Positions 1 to 12,948 of a DNA stretch of 64,000 nt are shown here, one piece after another (positions within the stretch are counted from its first letter, which is position 1; every line of letters begins with the position of its first letter). The DNA is from Agelaius tricolor (taxonomy: Eukaryota > Chordata > Aves > Passeriformes > Icteridae): the NCBI GenBank assembly GCA_023055355.1, contig JALJCS010000035.1:5835501-5899500 (forward strand), read 5' to 3'. Both the position numbers and the translations under genes were made by a program. The notes below the pieces were generated by a model, which did not search any database, had not been told where the DNA came from, and saw only the letters and a program-made list of their open reading frames with translations.

Positions 1-14
1 CTGTGTCCCCACAG

Positions 15-807
15 GCTAGAGGAGCTGCTCACCCTGGGACTGCGCACGGATGAAGGCATCACACACAAAGTGAGGAGCCATCTGTGGGGACAACCCACAT
101 CGACCCATTGCTAATCATAGAATGGTTTGGATTGGGTGGCACCTTAAGGCCCACCTTGTTCCGCCTCCTGTTGTGGGCAACAGGAGGGACACCTTCCACT
201 AGACCAGTTGCTCTGAGCCCTGTCAAACCTGGCCTTGAACGTTTCCAGGCATGTGGCATCCACAGCTTCTCTGGGCAACCTGTGTCAGGGCCTCACCACT
301 GTCACAGGAGAATTTCTTCCCAATATCTAATCCAAATCTGCCCTTTCCATCCATCCCTTTTCCTGTCACTCCACTCCCTTCTCCAAAGCCCCTCTTCAGC
401 TCTCCTGCAGCCTCTTTGGGTAGTGGGATGCAGATGCCCCATCACTAACACCCTTCTCTTGCCCTGGGCACACAGCGCTGGGGGCATTTCTCTCCACAGC
501 TCAGCCTGCAGGCCGTGTTTGGGGAGCCGGGGGAGGCTCGGGCACTGCAGCAGGAGGGCTGGCTTGTCCTGGACAATGGGTGAGCCCCGGGAGCTGTGGG
601 CAGAGCCGGGGGTCTCCCTGGGGCACGGACTCTCACCACCACTTCTTTCCCAGTGGCCTGCGGTGCACCTGGGCCGGCCTGGCCGTGCTGGACTCGCTGC
701 TGCCCGACCTGCTCTGGCAGCTGCAGCGGGTGCTGGGCACTGCCCGGCTCCCACCGAGGGGAAGAACGACAGGGGAACGAGGCGGTGGCGGGGCGCGAGG
801 GCTGTAA
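15..807 (+). CDS. RSAD1: RSAD1, C-terminal part (last three coding exons)
   Basis: Coding exons 15-69, 476-579 and 654-807; the window opens in the preceding intron (AG at 13-14). The joined peptide has the RSAD1 tail: a LEELLTLGLRTDEGITHK block, a segment ending in QAVFG, then GLRCTWAGLAVLDSLL and a stop at 805-807. RSAD1 is the animal relative of bacterial HemW, a radical-SAM heme chaperone; its catalytic CxxxCxxC part lies upstream of the window, so only the C-terminal HemW-type domain is seen. The acceptor at 475 was chosen over one at 499 because it restores the conserved stretch before the QAVFG segment. The extreme C-terminus is rich in Arg and Gly and not recognisably conserved. Identity rests on the peptide and on MYCBPAP lying immediately downstream, as in human. 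Confidence 0.93.
113..350 (-). mobile_element. CR1 LINE 3' fragment in an RSAD1 intron
   Basis: Read on the + strand it begins AATCATAGAATGG, the reverse complement of the CR1 3' tail (ATTCTATG-type). It then follows the CR1 consensus through 'gggacaccttccacta', 'cctggccttgaac' and 'ttcttcccaatatctaatc'. The element is therefore on the minus strand and 5'-truncated, as most avian CR1 copies are. The right boundary is approximate. It fills much of the 406-bp intron between RSAD1 exons. Confidence 0.85.
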
Positions 808-832
808 GCGGCCACAATGGATAATAATGGAT

Positions 833-838
833 AATAAA
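833..838 (+). terminator. RSAD1: RSAD1 poly(A) signal
   Basis: A canonical AATAAA lies 26 bases after the RSAD1 stop codon, giving a very short 3' UTR. It is the only canonical signal before the MYCBPAP CpG island. Confidence 0.75.
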
Positions 839-1099
839 CCACAAGAGCGGTGTGCTGGCTGAGGGGTGTTGGGGCAGGGGCGCTGGCCGGGGGAGGTGTT
901 ACTGCACGGCAGGCTCCTGTATCCCGGTGTTCCGGGTGTCCTGAGGCCCGGTGTCCCGTGTCTCTGGTGTGCGGGTATTCTGGAGTCCCGGCACCCCTGT
1001 ATCCCGCTGTGTCCGCGGATCCCGGTGCCCCGCCACCCTCTGTTCTAGTCGCCCAGTGTTCGGGGTCCCGGAGCCCTAGCCTCCCAAGATCCTCAATGT

Positions 1100-1308
1100 C
1101 CCTTTGTCGCCGGCCGTGTCGCAGCAGCACCGCGCATGCGTGCCGGCAGGCGGCGCATGCGCATGCCGGGCCCCGCCCGGGGGAGCGGTACCGCGGAGCC
1201 CCAGCAGGAGGCGGTGCCCGAGGCCGCTGCCGCCCGCGCGCCCTATCGCGCCCTATCGCGCCCTATCGAGGCCTGTGGCGGGGCGGGCGCGGTGCCGGTG
1301 GCCGGGAC
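1100..1308 (+). promoter_or_regulatory. MYCBPAP: MYCBPAP CpG-island promoter with NRF-1-like sites
   Basis: GC- and CpG-rich DNA immediately upstream of the MYCBPAP start codon. It contains two GCGCATGCG(C/T)-type palindromic motifs (about 1132-1142 and 1152-1164) that fit the NRF-1 consensus. It also has three tandem copies of a CCCTATCGCG-like 10-mer (1241-1270, the third ending in AG). There is no TATA box. The transcription start is not visible from sequence; the island also covers the first exon and the start of intron 1. Confidence 0.6.
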
Positions 1309-2063
1309 ATGGCGTCGCGGGGGGGAGGTCGGTCTCGGAATCGGAGTCCTCCTGGTACGGCGGGGAGCAGGGTGCGGCTCAGCAGCGGCCGAGCCGGGCC
1401 AGGCCGGGCCTGCGGCCTCGGCGGGGCCGCGGTTGAAGCGGCCGGAACCAGCCCCTTCCCCCGCCAGTGACCTCCTGTCATTATTTTCGTGGTTTTGGTT
1501 TTAAAAGCATCAGGTCCCACCGGGAGGGGCCCGCAGGTTAAGGGGGAACAGTCGCTGAGTTCGGCTTGGCCCGCATGTGCCGGAGGAGCTGCCCCGCACC
1601 CGTTTGTATTTCAGAGCTGTTGTGCCACCGAACAGCTTTTGAAATCCAGTGCTTTGTCATCCGAGTCGTGCTGGGTGAGCGCAGGGAACCTGTGTGCTTG
1701 TACTTGCAGCTACAGTTGGAAACTTCCCAGGAATGCGTTGTTCCACCTGCAGGGATCTGTATTTATTTGCATTTATCTTATCGTTGTCTTTCATCTGAAT
1801 AAAGTGTGAGACAATTCACTCCTACTTGACCCACTTAGGTCTTTGCAGCTTCTCAGAGGTTCACTCTTTCATTTACAAGAAATGCTGAATTTATTGTTTG
1901 TTGCAACCTTAGAGAGAAATAATCCCAAAACATAGTTCAGCTGGAAAGCATTAACCAGCCTGAGAGGAATATGGTCCTTTTGGGAGACTGAAGAAGTCTC
2001 TTCATCTGTTTTTTAGGCAGGAAGGAAAAGCCTTTTGAACAACCCTGTTCAACAACTGTAGAA

Positions 2064-2097
<34 letters not shown>

Positions 2098-5000
2098 TTG
2101 TTCCATATATTCTGCAAGGAGAGGACATCCAGGCACTTGAAATTAAGGCGGAGGACCTGGAGAAAGTATGTATGAGTATTTTTACTGCTAGAAACAGCTG
2201 CCTTAACAGACACTCTCCTGTTGGGTGTTTAACAGAGGGTGCTGCCCATTTACTTAAGCCAAATGTCACTCCTGCAGCTGAGTTCTCATGCCATTTTGTC
2301 TGTCAGGTTTTTTATCATGATAAAATGTCAGGTCATCAGGTTCAGTTGCTAAAAGTAAAGGATTATAGGTGCCTATAGAGTCCCTTCAAACGGAAGGATA
2401 AGTCATCTGTATCTTCAAAATTACATCTTCAACTTTCTGATCTAATAAGACCTGTAAGTTGTTTAGTAGCTCTCATGGCTTTCCTTCCAAAACTCAGATC
2501 ACAGTGTGTGAGTGGAAGCATTTGAGTGACACAGAAGCAGAAATCTCTTCTGCAAAGTGATTTAAAACTCTCCTTTTGTGCCCCTGTTATAAACCAAGAT
2601 CCAGAGAAGTAAGACAGTAACTGAGGTGGTATCTGCACAGCTGTTTAAGGTGTCTTGTAGGGGAAGAATCATAGAAGATTTGGCTTGGAAACAACCTTAA
2701 AACTCCTCTATTTCCACCCCCCCTGCCATGGACAGGGACACCTTCCACTATTCCAAGTTGTTCCAATCCCCATCCAGCCTGGCCTTGGATACTTCCAGGG
2801 ATGGGGCAGCCACAGCTTCTCTGGGCACCCTGTGCCAGGGCCTCACTACCTTCACAGAGAAGAATTTTTCCTAATGTGTAATCTAAACTTACTCTTCTTT
2901 GTCTACTTTGAATCCATTTCTTCCTTGTCCTGTTGTTACATGTCCATGTGAAAAGTCCCTATCCAGGACTCGCAGCACCCTTACCGGAAATGTACTGATA
3001 TGACTACTGTGTATATCCTAAAAGGATCAGATGGAATAAAGGTGAGTCAGTGTGTACCTAACTGCACTTTGACTGTTTACTTCCTGAAGCTTCATCCTCC
3101 ACGCCTTGCGCGTGATGCTGGGAGAATTCCAGTTCGGAAGAATTACCTTGTCCGAAAATACCGACCCAAGGAAGTGGCACATCTCGTAGCACATCCTGTT
3201 CCCCCCAAGGCACCCAGGGGACCACTGACTTTTCCTGGTAGGGTTCAACTTCACATCTTACCTCTGGGTTTTGGTTTTGCTAAGCCAAATTTTAGTGACC
3301 CGCCTCTGGGGTTGGGTATTTTGTAGGATCAAGACAGTTTGATGATGGCTGTGAAGAGATCCTCCCTCATCATATTTTGGGAAGTCTCCAGGAGTTAAGG
3401 ATGGAAGCCTTGGCCAAAAGAAACACTCAGGTTAGTTTGCAGAGTTAGGAAAATGGTTCTGCATAGCACTTTTCCAGAGGTAGAGTGTGGTGCCTGCAGT
3501 ACCTTTCGATGCTTTTCAGCACCTATCAGGAGCAGGGCAGGCCTGAGGTGTGGTTTTTCCAGCCTCATCACACTCTGGGGGAGGGTTTGCCTTTGGAGAA
3601 ACTGCACCAGCAGGTTTTGGAGTCCTGTGTGCAGGACCAGGTCATGGAGGGAACAATTACACAGGCTTCCTCTTCCCTATGTGCCCTGCTGATGGTGTCA
3701 GGGAAGAGCTGGTGTTGCAGCAATGCCATTGCTGGAGTCTCATTACTCAGATAAACACTTCCATTGTATCTTAGTGTGTCCCCACTGCCCTGGTTTCCTT
3801 CCTCTCAGATTGCTAATGTAACAGTGCAGTCAATCTGAAGAATTCTTCTCCCCTCTTCCATTCCTGTTTTGGTGTGCATGGAGAAGTTCATTTAATGTTT
3901 CATTTCTCATCAGCTAGCAGATGCTATTAAGGTTCCTCATCCAGATGTTACTGCAGCAGCTTTAGAAGAGGAACATGGAGGAGAGGAGAAAGCAAAGGCA
4001 CATCAGGCCCAACTAGCAGAGAACAAAGCTTTCCAGAACTGGAGCCATCATATGGCAATGAGGAAAAAGCAGGAGAAACACCTAGGAGGTGAGAAAAGCT
4101 AAGGAGGTCTCATTCTATGAAATTCTGTGTGCAGGTGGAGAAGTTTGATGTTGCCACCTCAAATTGCAGTAGTCATTTTCCACCAGGGTTAATCTCATTG
4201 CAATTGCAGTCTTAATTCCATGTTCTCAGAGCTCCCGCACTGCTCATGCTGTTTGCTCTGGATGTGGTGGAAAGGTGAGCTGGTGGCTCTGGCTGGCGAG
4301 AGGGCAGTGGATTTGGCAGGGAACAGTGTAAGTGGGTTACAGGTGAACAATAAAAGTGGCAAAGGGTGTGTCCAGAAGTGCAGCACCAATGATTTGATGT
4401 TTTTCATTTATAGAAATTCTTCACAAGCCAGAGAATGAATTGATGATGAACATGTCAGACAATTACAGACAAATCCAGGAAGAACGTGACCTCATTGACC
4501 GGAGTCTCCCTGCCCTATTTCCTGGAAAGGTGAGAGCCCCACTTCCTGTGTGTCCTGATTGTGCTGCTCTTGCCACACAGCACAGACACTCTTCTAAGTC
4601 AGTCTCTGAAGTGCTGTCAGGAGATGTTTATCAAAGCCACTCTGAATCCTTCAGCTTGGTGTCTGAGCAGAGCTTTCAGGGACATGAAAAATAAAAACCT
4701 GAACTGTGCTATCCATACCAGCCAGGGGAAAGTGGTGATGAGCAAGTGGCATTTCATGATTCTCACTAAAGACTGTTGTGCCCTGGGAAGTGGCATAGGA
4801 ACATGTCACAATTGTTGTTCCAGGAGCAGAAATATCTGATAGCTTCAGGCTTGGATTTTAGTAATTGCCATGGAGAAAAGGGCATGGGTAAGACAGGAAG
4901 GTTATGGGAGTATCATGTTAATTTTTTTTTTTCACATTTATAGCACTGTCAAAGAATTTGCATTTGTGTGAGGCTTTATTTTAATATCATTCAACCTTCA

Positions 5001-8000
5001 TGTGCACTAGATAGAAGAAAGTTCATCTTTGACAGCAGCCTGATAGAAATTTTGGCTTCCTCAGCGGAAATGGATAATTCATAGACTTTTAAAATGCTCA
5101 TATAGTCAGGGTTAGACCTCTTCTTTTTAGCTTCAAGTGCCTCTGAAAATAGCAGGTAGTTGCACCATTATTCACAACAATCAGTGGGAGCCTTGTTTCC
5201 CACCCTAGGGATACCGAGTGGGAAGCGAGTTCTGGAGCCTTCCTGAGCAAATAGGGGATGAACTCACCGGGCTGACTCTGACCCTGACCCGGACAGAATG
5301 TGGGCACCCAGAACCACTCACTCATGTGGGGAAACCCCGAACTGTCCAGAGGGAAACAGGTAAGGGAACACTGCAGAGAGGTGATTCCAAAGAAATGGGG
5401 CACAAGTGTGAAGAAGCAGCTCCTTCCCTGTTGAGCCTCCTCTTTAAAACACTACAAGGCTAAAGTTTGGCAGAGAATGAAATTTGATTAGGCGTGTGGG
5501 CGTGTAGAGAGTGAGCTCTTGTATTGGTATTTCCACAGGTCTGAAGCCTCCGAAGAAGATTCCTTGCCACCTAAACTGGGATAAGAGTCTTTTCCTGAAA
5601 CATCGACGGCAGGAGCTAAAATCTCTCCTAGAGGAGCTGGGCTTTTATAAGCCGGTAAGACCAGAGGAACAAGGACATTGTTTGTGTCTCTTGTCAGGTG
5701 CTGTAGAGTAAGAAAATTGTCAGGAGTTGGATCTGAAAAAAGCATTAGGAAACTAAAACTTGGTCCCGCAGTGTTTTTTGTGGAAGTTCCCACATTTCCA
5801 AAGGGCCACACCTATGAAAGAGTTGTCTGACCTCCTGAAGTGCTGCATGGAGTGGTCTAGGGGCCTCAGAATGGGACCCCAAACCAGCAGCATGCAACTT
5901 CCAGGACCCAGGCAAAGAAAAACCTGCCAAGTAGTGGTGCAGGACTTTGATTTAGTGCTGTGGGGCAGAGGGAAGAGATCTTTACTCATGTGGAAGACAC
6001 ACTCTGAAATAATCTCCTGAAGGCAGGTGGCCCCTCCTCCTGCCAACAGAACAAACCTCACTTTTTCTGTCTTTGAAACCTGTCTCTTAGGATGAGGAAC
6101 ATGTGAAGGACACTTTCTCTGTGTCCTTCTGCATGTTCTCTCCTGTATCACTGCTAGTGGGGAATGCAGTCATCTAGGATTCTTGGGAATCTCAGAATTG
6201 GTTCTTTTCCGTGTCCCTTGAGCATCCTTTGGATGCCTCTAAAAACCATTGTAGGAGCAAGATATCACAACTTCACTTTACTTGGCTGAGTTGGTGCATT
6301 TGTCTGGTGTTTTAATGTCCTTTCTGTGTAAAAGAGCAACTGTGAGTTGATAATTTCTGTGTATGTCCAGGATCTGGAAGGACTGGAGGTGATTGGGAAA
6401 GGGCAGCCTTTCACGTCTGTCTCAACTAAAGCTTTTCTACATACCGCCATTTCTGAAGAGATTGAGATCCTGTAAGTTCTACTTCGTGGCAAAATAAAGA
6501 ATTTTGGGTGTGCACCATCAGTCTGTGAGGATATCCTTAGCTGTTCTTATCCAGAATGGAGACAGGTCTCCACTGGGACACAATAAAAGGCATATTCTTA
6601 TATTATAATCACCAGATCTAGGAGCCTTTGTGCCTGGGGGCCTTGTGTCTAAGGAGCAAGAATCAGAGAAAAGTTTTGTTGAGGTTCTTCCTCCAGTCTT
6701 CACTCTGTGTGGCTTCAGAGCTTAGATCAGGCAGGGTGGGATTCTACTCTCAATTACCTCCATTTGATTGAATTTTTCTAGCCTTCCGTCATTACTTTCC
6801 TAGTTTTCCCCATCCTGTCCATCTGTAACAGGCACAGCCTGAGAGCCTCTTGTCCTTTTTCACTCATGTACTTAGACAGGTCTCATTCTTTAATATTTTG
6901 GCTGTCCTGTCCTCTTTGCCAGTGACACGTAGCTAGGTGGGTTCACCACGTCTGCAGGGCTCTGTCCCTAAAGAGAGTACTGTGTGAGAAAATAATAAAT
7001 GGGATTATTTCTTACAGGGTCTTGTAATTCACCCCTGGTTCTCCCCTCTCTGGAAGTGAATTTCACTCCATGAAAATGCTGGCTTTTGTTTTCTTTAGCA
7101 GTGACCCCTTAGGTGACTCCTTCACTGAGGTTCCAGAAGCTGAAAAGGTTCCATCTTTAGTTTTCTGTGGCGAGCCTGCTCGTTGGATCAAGGGCATCAC
7201 TGCTTGCAGGGTAATTGTGAGATTTCAACTGTTTAGTCAAGCTAAGCCTATTTGAGCTCCCAAGTCACAGTTGCACAATAACTGTCATCCCAAAGCCACA
7301 GAATGGGGGACTTACTCTGAACATAGTAGAATATCCCTGTATTTGCTCCAGAGAGATCTAGGAACAGAAGGGCTCCGGTTGTGGTGTGCTGTTCAGATTC
7401 CCAGGCTTTGTCTGTAAAATGGCCACTTCTTTGGACTTGCCTTACAAGTTCTCCTACCAAGGCTTAACCCCTTATTTGAGCTATGAGTTCTTGCAGGATA
7501 AATCCCACCAGATAGAGTAGAAATTGTTTCTCTTCCTTGTAGAAGGAAATTGGTATTGCTGCCCGCCTCACCTTTGAGACTCTGGCTAGTGAGAAGGCTG
7601 AAAGCTTCCTGACAGTGACCAATGATGGCAGAGCTTCCATTTGGTACAACTGGATGAGGCTTCCCCAGCAGATCCCCTCCAGAGAAACCAAGGGGAGGAG
7701 AGTGCCCTGCTTTTACTTTGATACCAGACCAGGTATGAGACCTGCTGGTCTCCAAGACCTTTGTACCTCAGGCATAGAGCAGGAATTTGGGAGTTACCTG
7801 GGATGTGGAGTCTGACTAATGGCAGAGCACTGCTGGGTGATTTCTCCTGAGGAAGCCACCCTGGGTGTCAGAGCTGACTCACCCCAAAAGAGCTGTGCAA
7901 GGCAGATCCCTCTCCTGGAACTTAAAGGAAAGGAGGTTGCTTCTGCTCTGAGTGTAAATGGGTGGAATATTGAGAAGTGAATAATTTTCTGGTGGCAAAT

Positions 8001-11000
8001 GGGTAATAATCTTCTGGAGAGAAGACTGAGCTTGCTGTAGAAGGAGAGTGCAATGGAAATAAGGCCAGTTCAGGAACATAGAGACTGAGAGTAACTCTGG
8101 AAGGAAAATGATAGCTGGATGAAGTGTGATAACCAGCTAAACTATGGGGAAAGAGTCTCCTAGAGAGATAAGGACACTTGGGATGGTGTTGGAAAAGGGT
8201 CAGGCTAACCAGGTGGCCTCTTGCACACCCAATGCATTTTCTCTCTTATTTCAGGTGTAATTTTGCCTGGAGAAACTCGGAGGTTTTCTTTTATTTTCAA
8301 GTCAGAGAGAGCAGGCATTTTCAGCGAGCCCTGGGAATTTAGGACACATCCCCTGTTATTAGGAGGAGCTCTGCTTCAGGTGACCCTTTGGGGAATTGCT
8401 GTGTATGAGGATAAATTGGCTGACTTCAGAGAGAAATTGGAGGTAACCAAGCATGTAGCTGGGTAACTGAGCTTTGAACTTTATATGCAAATAGAGGATA
8501 AGGGTGGGAGTGGACAACATGGTATTTTTATTGTTGTGCAATTACTGCTGAGAGTGAGATTTACAGAATGTCTGCACATACTTGAGCAGGTTTGCTAAAT
8601 GACATGAGGAACTCTGCAGTCTATTGAAATGTTGTTACTAAAGACATGACTGTGTCTCCTAAAGTGTTCACACTGGTCCTTTAAAGAATGAAATTTCTGT
8701 TGGTAATTAATTTCATTATTTACTTAATGGGAAGGGGATTGACTGTTGTACACTATGATAGCAGTTAAGGTATAAATTGAAAATTACACTATGCTTTGAA
8801 AAGTATAGTTTGGGGGCAGGATTTGTAGAGTTTATTTGAAAAGCTGTTGGAAGTATTGCTCTGCTCAGCAGGGTTTGCAGTTGTTCATGTCCTTGTAACT
8901 CTGTATAATGAATAGTGTGGTTACAGGTGGGACTGAGTTTGTGTGTTTGCATATGGAATGGGGACTCACGCATGTTGTTCTTGTTCTGGTGTCTCAGAGT
9001 GAGCTGGCTGCTCGAGAAGGTGCTTCTATAGTGAAAGAAAGCCTGAATGAACTTCTTAAGCCAATTCGGACACCCGAACGCACCCCATCTCCTGTGGATG
9101 CCTGTGTCACAGAGGAAGAGCTGTTCCACAGGAAAAATCCCAAGGTGATGTTTGCTAATGGATGGACTGCACAACTGAAATAAGTGGGGAGGGCAGACCC
9201 ATGGGGCTGCTGCGTCCCTGGGATTCTGGAGCTGGCAGTCTGCCCATGGAGGTTTTAACAGCTGGATTTGAAGAGAGAAGGTGCAGCTCATGTTTACCTT
9301 TTCCCCCATTGTCACAGTTGCATTATCAGCATCAAGTGGTAAAGCAGCTGCATAAACTATGGAGACAGCACCTGACTGTGCCTTCAGTCTTGGAGGAGGA
9401 AGTGCCCTTGGACCAGAGGAGCACTGCAGAGGACATGGAGTATCAGGAGAGCACCTTGGAGCCTTCCTCTGTCCGGAGCAGCACCACTGAGCTCCCATGT
9501 GGGAAGCACACATTAGAGGATGCTCCAAGGGAAAAGAGCACTGAGGAGGAAGAAGCAGGTCCTTCAGGATGGAACCTTTCCCTCGAGGACTTTAAACAGG
9601 TAGGAACCTCTGTTCCCACAAGCTGATGGTGTGTTAATTCCCCTACAAACAGCCCAGCCTACCCCAGTGTGGGCCCACCCAAAGGGCTGCTGCCAATATG
9701 CTGGGAGTTTGCAAGATTTATGATGTGTGTTGGCTCTGCTGACCACACCCTCAGTGCTCTTGTAAAGAGATTCCCAAGAGAGGCTTTGTGGGCTGTTGTG
9801 TGAAGAAGAAAAGAGAAGCACACAATATAATAGATATTTTAAGCTCTTCCCCCTGTTAGCTCTCTGTCATCCCAGGATTGAATGTGGGGGCAGGCTGGGC
9901 TTACAGCCTCCTGTGGCTCCCCCAAGGGCTCTTCTCCTTGGAGAGCCCTTCCTATTCATCAGAGAACTAGGGGGGCACTCATGACAGGCTGTGGATAAAA
10001 TACAGACCTCCTTTTATTAAAGCAAGAGTGCTTTGGATTCTGTCAATGGTTTTTCTGTAGTGCTCTCTTGGAAATCTCTCTGTTGTTTTTATAACTAAGC
10101 TTTACTAGGGAGCCTTCTAGCTTGATAGAATCCCTGTTTCCCAGAACACCTGAAGCTGCAAAGGGGCTTAATATCGGTCTGATGAGGGAATCTGGGTTTG
10201 TTCTGCAGATCTTGGGTACCTTGGCCATATCCTAGCTGTGTAGGAAGCCCCATCTGGGTGTGTAAGTGCCCAGTGCAGCCTGGTTTCAGACCAGTGTCCA
10301 GGAAGAGAGCTGTGGGCTGCTCCACTGAGCTCAGGGACTGGGAATAAAGACTGAGAAGTGTTCCACAGCCCCTGTGAATTTTCTCTCACAGGCTATAATG
10401 TCAATCTCCGGGGAGGAGCAGCAGGAAGAAGCACTGACCCAGCTCAATAAGGCTGCTCTGGAGCTTTGTGTTGAACAGAGACCAACTCAGTTAGACCTTC
10501 TGTATCCACTCTGGTGGGTTACCTTTGCAAGGAAAAGCTTGTGAAAACTTGTGATTGTGTGATCAACAGCCTCAGCAAACTCTCTTGCAAGTGTTGTGAT
10601 TCAGAGTGCACATAATTATAGGAGGTCTAGAAGTCATCTTTACACTCTGGTTTTTTATAGCTTAATTGTAGCAGCTGTCTAGGACCCAAATGCCTTTTTT
10701 TTTTTCCTGGAGATAAGTTTAGAATATTAAATGCATGTAATTTTGGAGAGTGTACAAGATTATTTCTGGCAAGACTATTCCAGTCTGTATTTATGAAACC
10801 TTTGGGTATTTTCTGTACCCTTTTACTCAGATAACTGTCTCCTCCCTCATACAGTCTCTCTGTTCTTTGCTCAGGCTTTCAGACTGTAAACGCATCAACA
10901 GCTTTGAGCTGCTTCTAAATTAGAAGGATGCAGGTTCCTCTTGGTAAACACAGAGCAGGTAGATTTACCAATGTGTGTCATGTTGAAGAGTAGACCTAGT

Positions 11001-12890
11001 TTCACAGTAATAATTATGGGTTCCTGGAAGACTGTTGATATGCAAACCATTGAGACCTTGGAGGGCTCTAACATGAAGAAAGCAATTTAACATCCCCCTG
11101 CACAGATATTTAGACAGTGGGTGCTGTTTTGTTGGTTTAGTTGCACAGGGCAGCTGTCAGCTATAAGGTGCCTTCACTTCTGGGCACAGGGTCAAACCAA
11201 GTGGCAGTTGCTGCACTGTCTCCCTTCTGATCCTGACCATTTTCTCAGCCTCCAGCTGTGGCGTGGAGCAATTGATGACTTGGTGAATCACTCTCTGAGG
11301 CTGAGATCCGTGCTTGGTTTGATTAAGAAGGACGTCTATGCAGAAGCTGTTCCAGAGGAAACAGGTAAATGGTGGTTTTAGCACAGCAACTGCTTTCTGT
11401 AGGCTGTTGGAAATGCAGAAAACATGATGAATTTGAACTGAAATGTCAATTTCAACATGTCTCCCTGAGGAAGAAGCATCAGGAAAATAATTGGCAGATT
11501 GTGTGACAGTAACAATACTAATTGGGATCTGTGGTTTGGCATCAGGAAAAAAACATCCCCACAAAAAAAGCCTTTTAATTCAGCTAGGTCTAGCCATGGT
11601 TTTCATACAGACTGACCCAGCAAATTCTGCCTCAATGAGACCTCTTCATACCTTATTTAAACAAAGAAGTCTTCAAGGTATTGTTTTTCAGTGCAGTACA
11701 TCTCAGATTAACAAAAAGAGTATAATATATTGCAAAAGTATCACATTCCCACTGTGCTAGTGCAGTGGGATGGACTTTCTGGATGTGTGGATGCTTTTGG
11801 TTAATTGAAATCCTTTCTTTTGTAGAGGAAGTAAAGCAAGGAGGAGCAAAAAAAGGAGGAAAGGAAGACAAAATAGCTACTAAGAAAGAAGAGAAAAAGG
11901 ATAAAGAAGGCAAAAAAAGTAGAGGGACATCAGGAAAGGAGAAAGCAGTAGGTGTTGGGATGCCTGGTGAACCCTGAGTGCTGGGAACAGTGTGATCATC
12001 CTGAGGTTGTGTATGCTCAGTTTGAACTAATTTCCAACCCAGTGAAAGAGGTGCTGCTGCTGGGAGATGCATCTTGAAGCAGTCTGATCAGTGTCCTGAC
12101 CTACGTCCCATTTTTCCTTGGTCTGTCCCTGATTAGGATCATTCAGGCAGCAGAAAGCTGAAAGCAAAAGATGAGAATCAAGTATCTTCCATTTCCGTGC
12201 AGGTCGTGAAAGGAGGAGTAGAGTCCATCAAAGGAAGATTTGAGAAGCAGAAGGTGAAAGAGGAAGCTGCAACTACAGTTGGGGCAGAACCTGTTCAGGA
12301 GCAGGTGGACTCTATTTCACTTGAAACATACCGGGAAAAGCTCTACATTGAAGTGAGTCTAACCAAAGCTTGTATCGTTGTCAGGGTTTTGTTCTTTTCT
12401 TGTAAGGCACACTGAGGCTCAGGGGGAGAGGCAAGCATTTTGTTAAACTCAGAAAACTGGCAGACATATGTCCCTTGTGCTGCAACAAGGTAAGTGTGAA
12501 ATCCAAATTAATTTGTTTCAGCCTGGAATCTGTTAGCAGAAATCCAGCCATCACATAGCCACATGCGGGACTTCTATCTGGGATGTCTTTAGCATTGCTT
12601 GCAGACTCTGGAGGGATCAGCTGAATTAATTGTATCTCAGATAATGTTAAACACACTTCATAGCCAGGGAAGTTATTACTAGAGCTCTGACAGCAGCAGG
12701 CTCCCACTTCTATGTGGTTGTGTGAGTGCCCATATGAAAATGTACCTCAGAAACCATCTCTGTCAATCTCAGCCTCAAGATTTCCTCGTGTGTTTTCACT
12801 GCAGCTGTCTTTGAATTTCTGCAGGTTTACAGGCTGCTGGATTCAATGGTGAGCAAAATGGTGTCTTTATTTGAGGATCTAAAGCAGTAA
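1309..12890 (+). CDS. MYCBPAP: MYCBPAP, MYCBP-associated protein, complete (888 aa)
   Basis: Nineteen coding exons: 1309-1354, 2017-2165, 3090-3237, 3327-3430, 3914-4088, 4414-4529, 5209-5359, 5539-5654, 6371-6471, 7099-7210, 7543-7732, 8255-8442, 8998-9144, 9318-9599, 10392-10513, 11249-11364, 11826-11947, 12137-12352, 12825-12890. They total 2667 nt with no stop before TAA. Family landmarks are LPHHILGSLQ (exon 4), QEERDLIDRSLP (exon 6), FYFD followed by GVILPGE (exons 11-12), TPERTPSPVDA (exon 13) and LRSVLGL (exon 16). Residues about 407-532 resemble an ASH/MSP-type immunoglobulin-like domain, as in ciliary proteins; residues about 755-795 are a Lys/Glu-rich tail. The family binds MYCBP and acts in sperm flagella and cilia. 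The length is close to human MYCBPAP. The start codon is the least certain point: exon 1 gives only 15 residues but joins exon 2 in phase. Confidence 0.95.
2064..2099 (+). repeat. MYCBPAP: Coding GAGCCT hexanucleotide repeat
   Basis: Five perfect GAGCCT units (2064-2093) followed by GAGCTT, in frame in MYCBPAP exon 2. They encode an acidic Glu-Pro run near residues 32-42. Mammalian MYCBPAP has only a short Glu-Glu-Pro-Glu-Pro here, so the run is an expansion and probably variable in length. Confidence 0.9.
2665..2967 (-). mobile_element. CR1 LINE 3' fragment in MYCBPAP intron 2
   Basis: It starts GAATCATAGAAG (reverse complement of the CR1 tail) and continues with 'ccatggacagggacaccttccacta', 'cctggccttgga' and 'gtgccagggcctcac', then a run ending 'aaaagtccctatccag'. 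Minus strand, same class as the copy at 113 but clearly diverged from it. The 5' limit near 2967 is approximate. Confidence 0.85.
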
Positions 12891-12948
12891 CATGCTCTGA
12901 AGTGGGAGTGAAGCCCTTTGTATGTAGAAATATACTTGCTTTTAAAAA

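Noticed and set aside
8716..9528. 270-residue minus-strand frame
   Set aside because: Runs antisense through MYCBPAP exons 13-14 and introns, whose + strand coding is certain; no similarity to a known protein.
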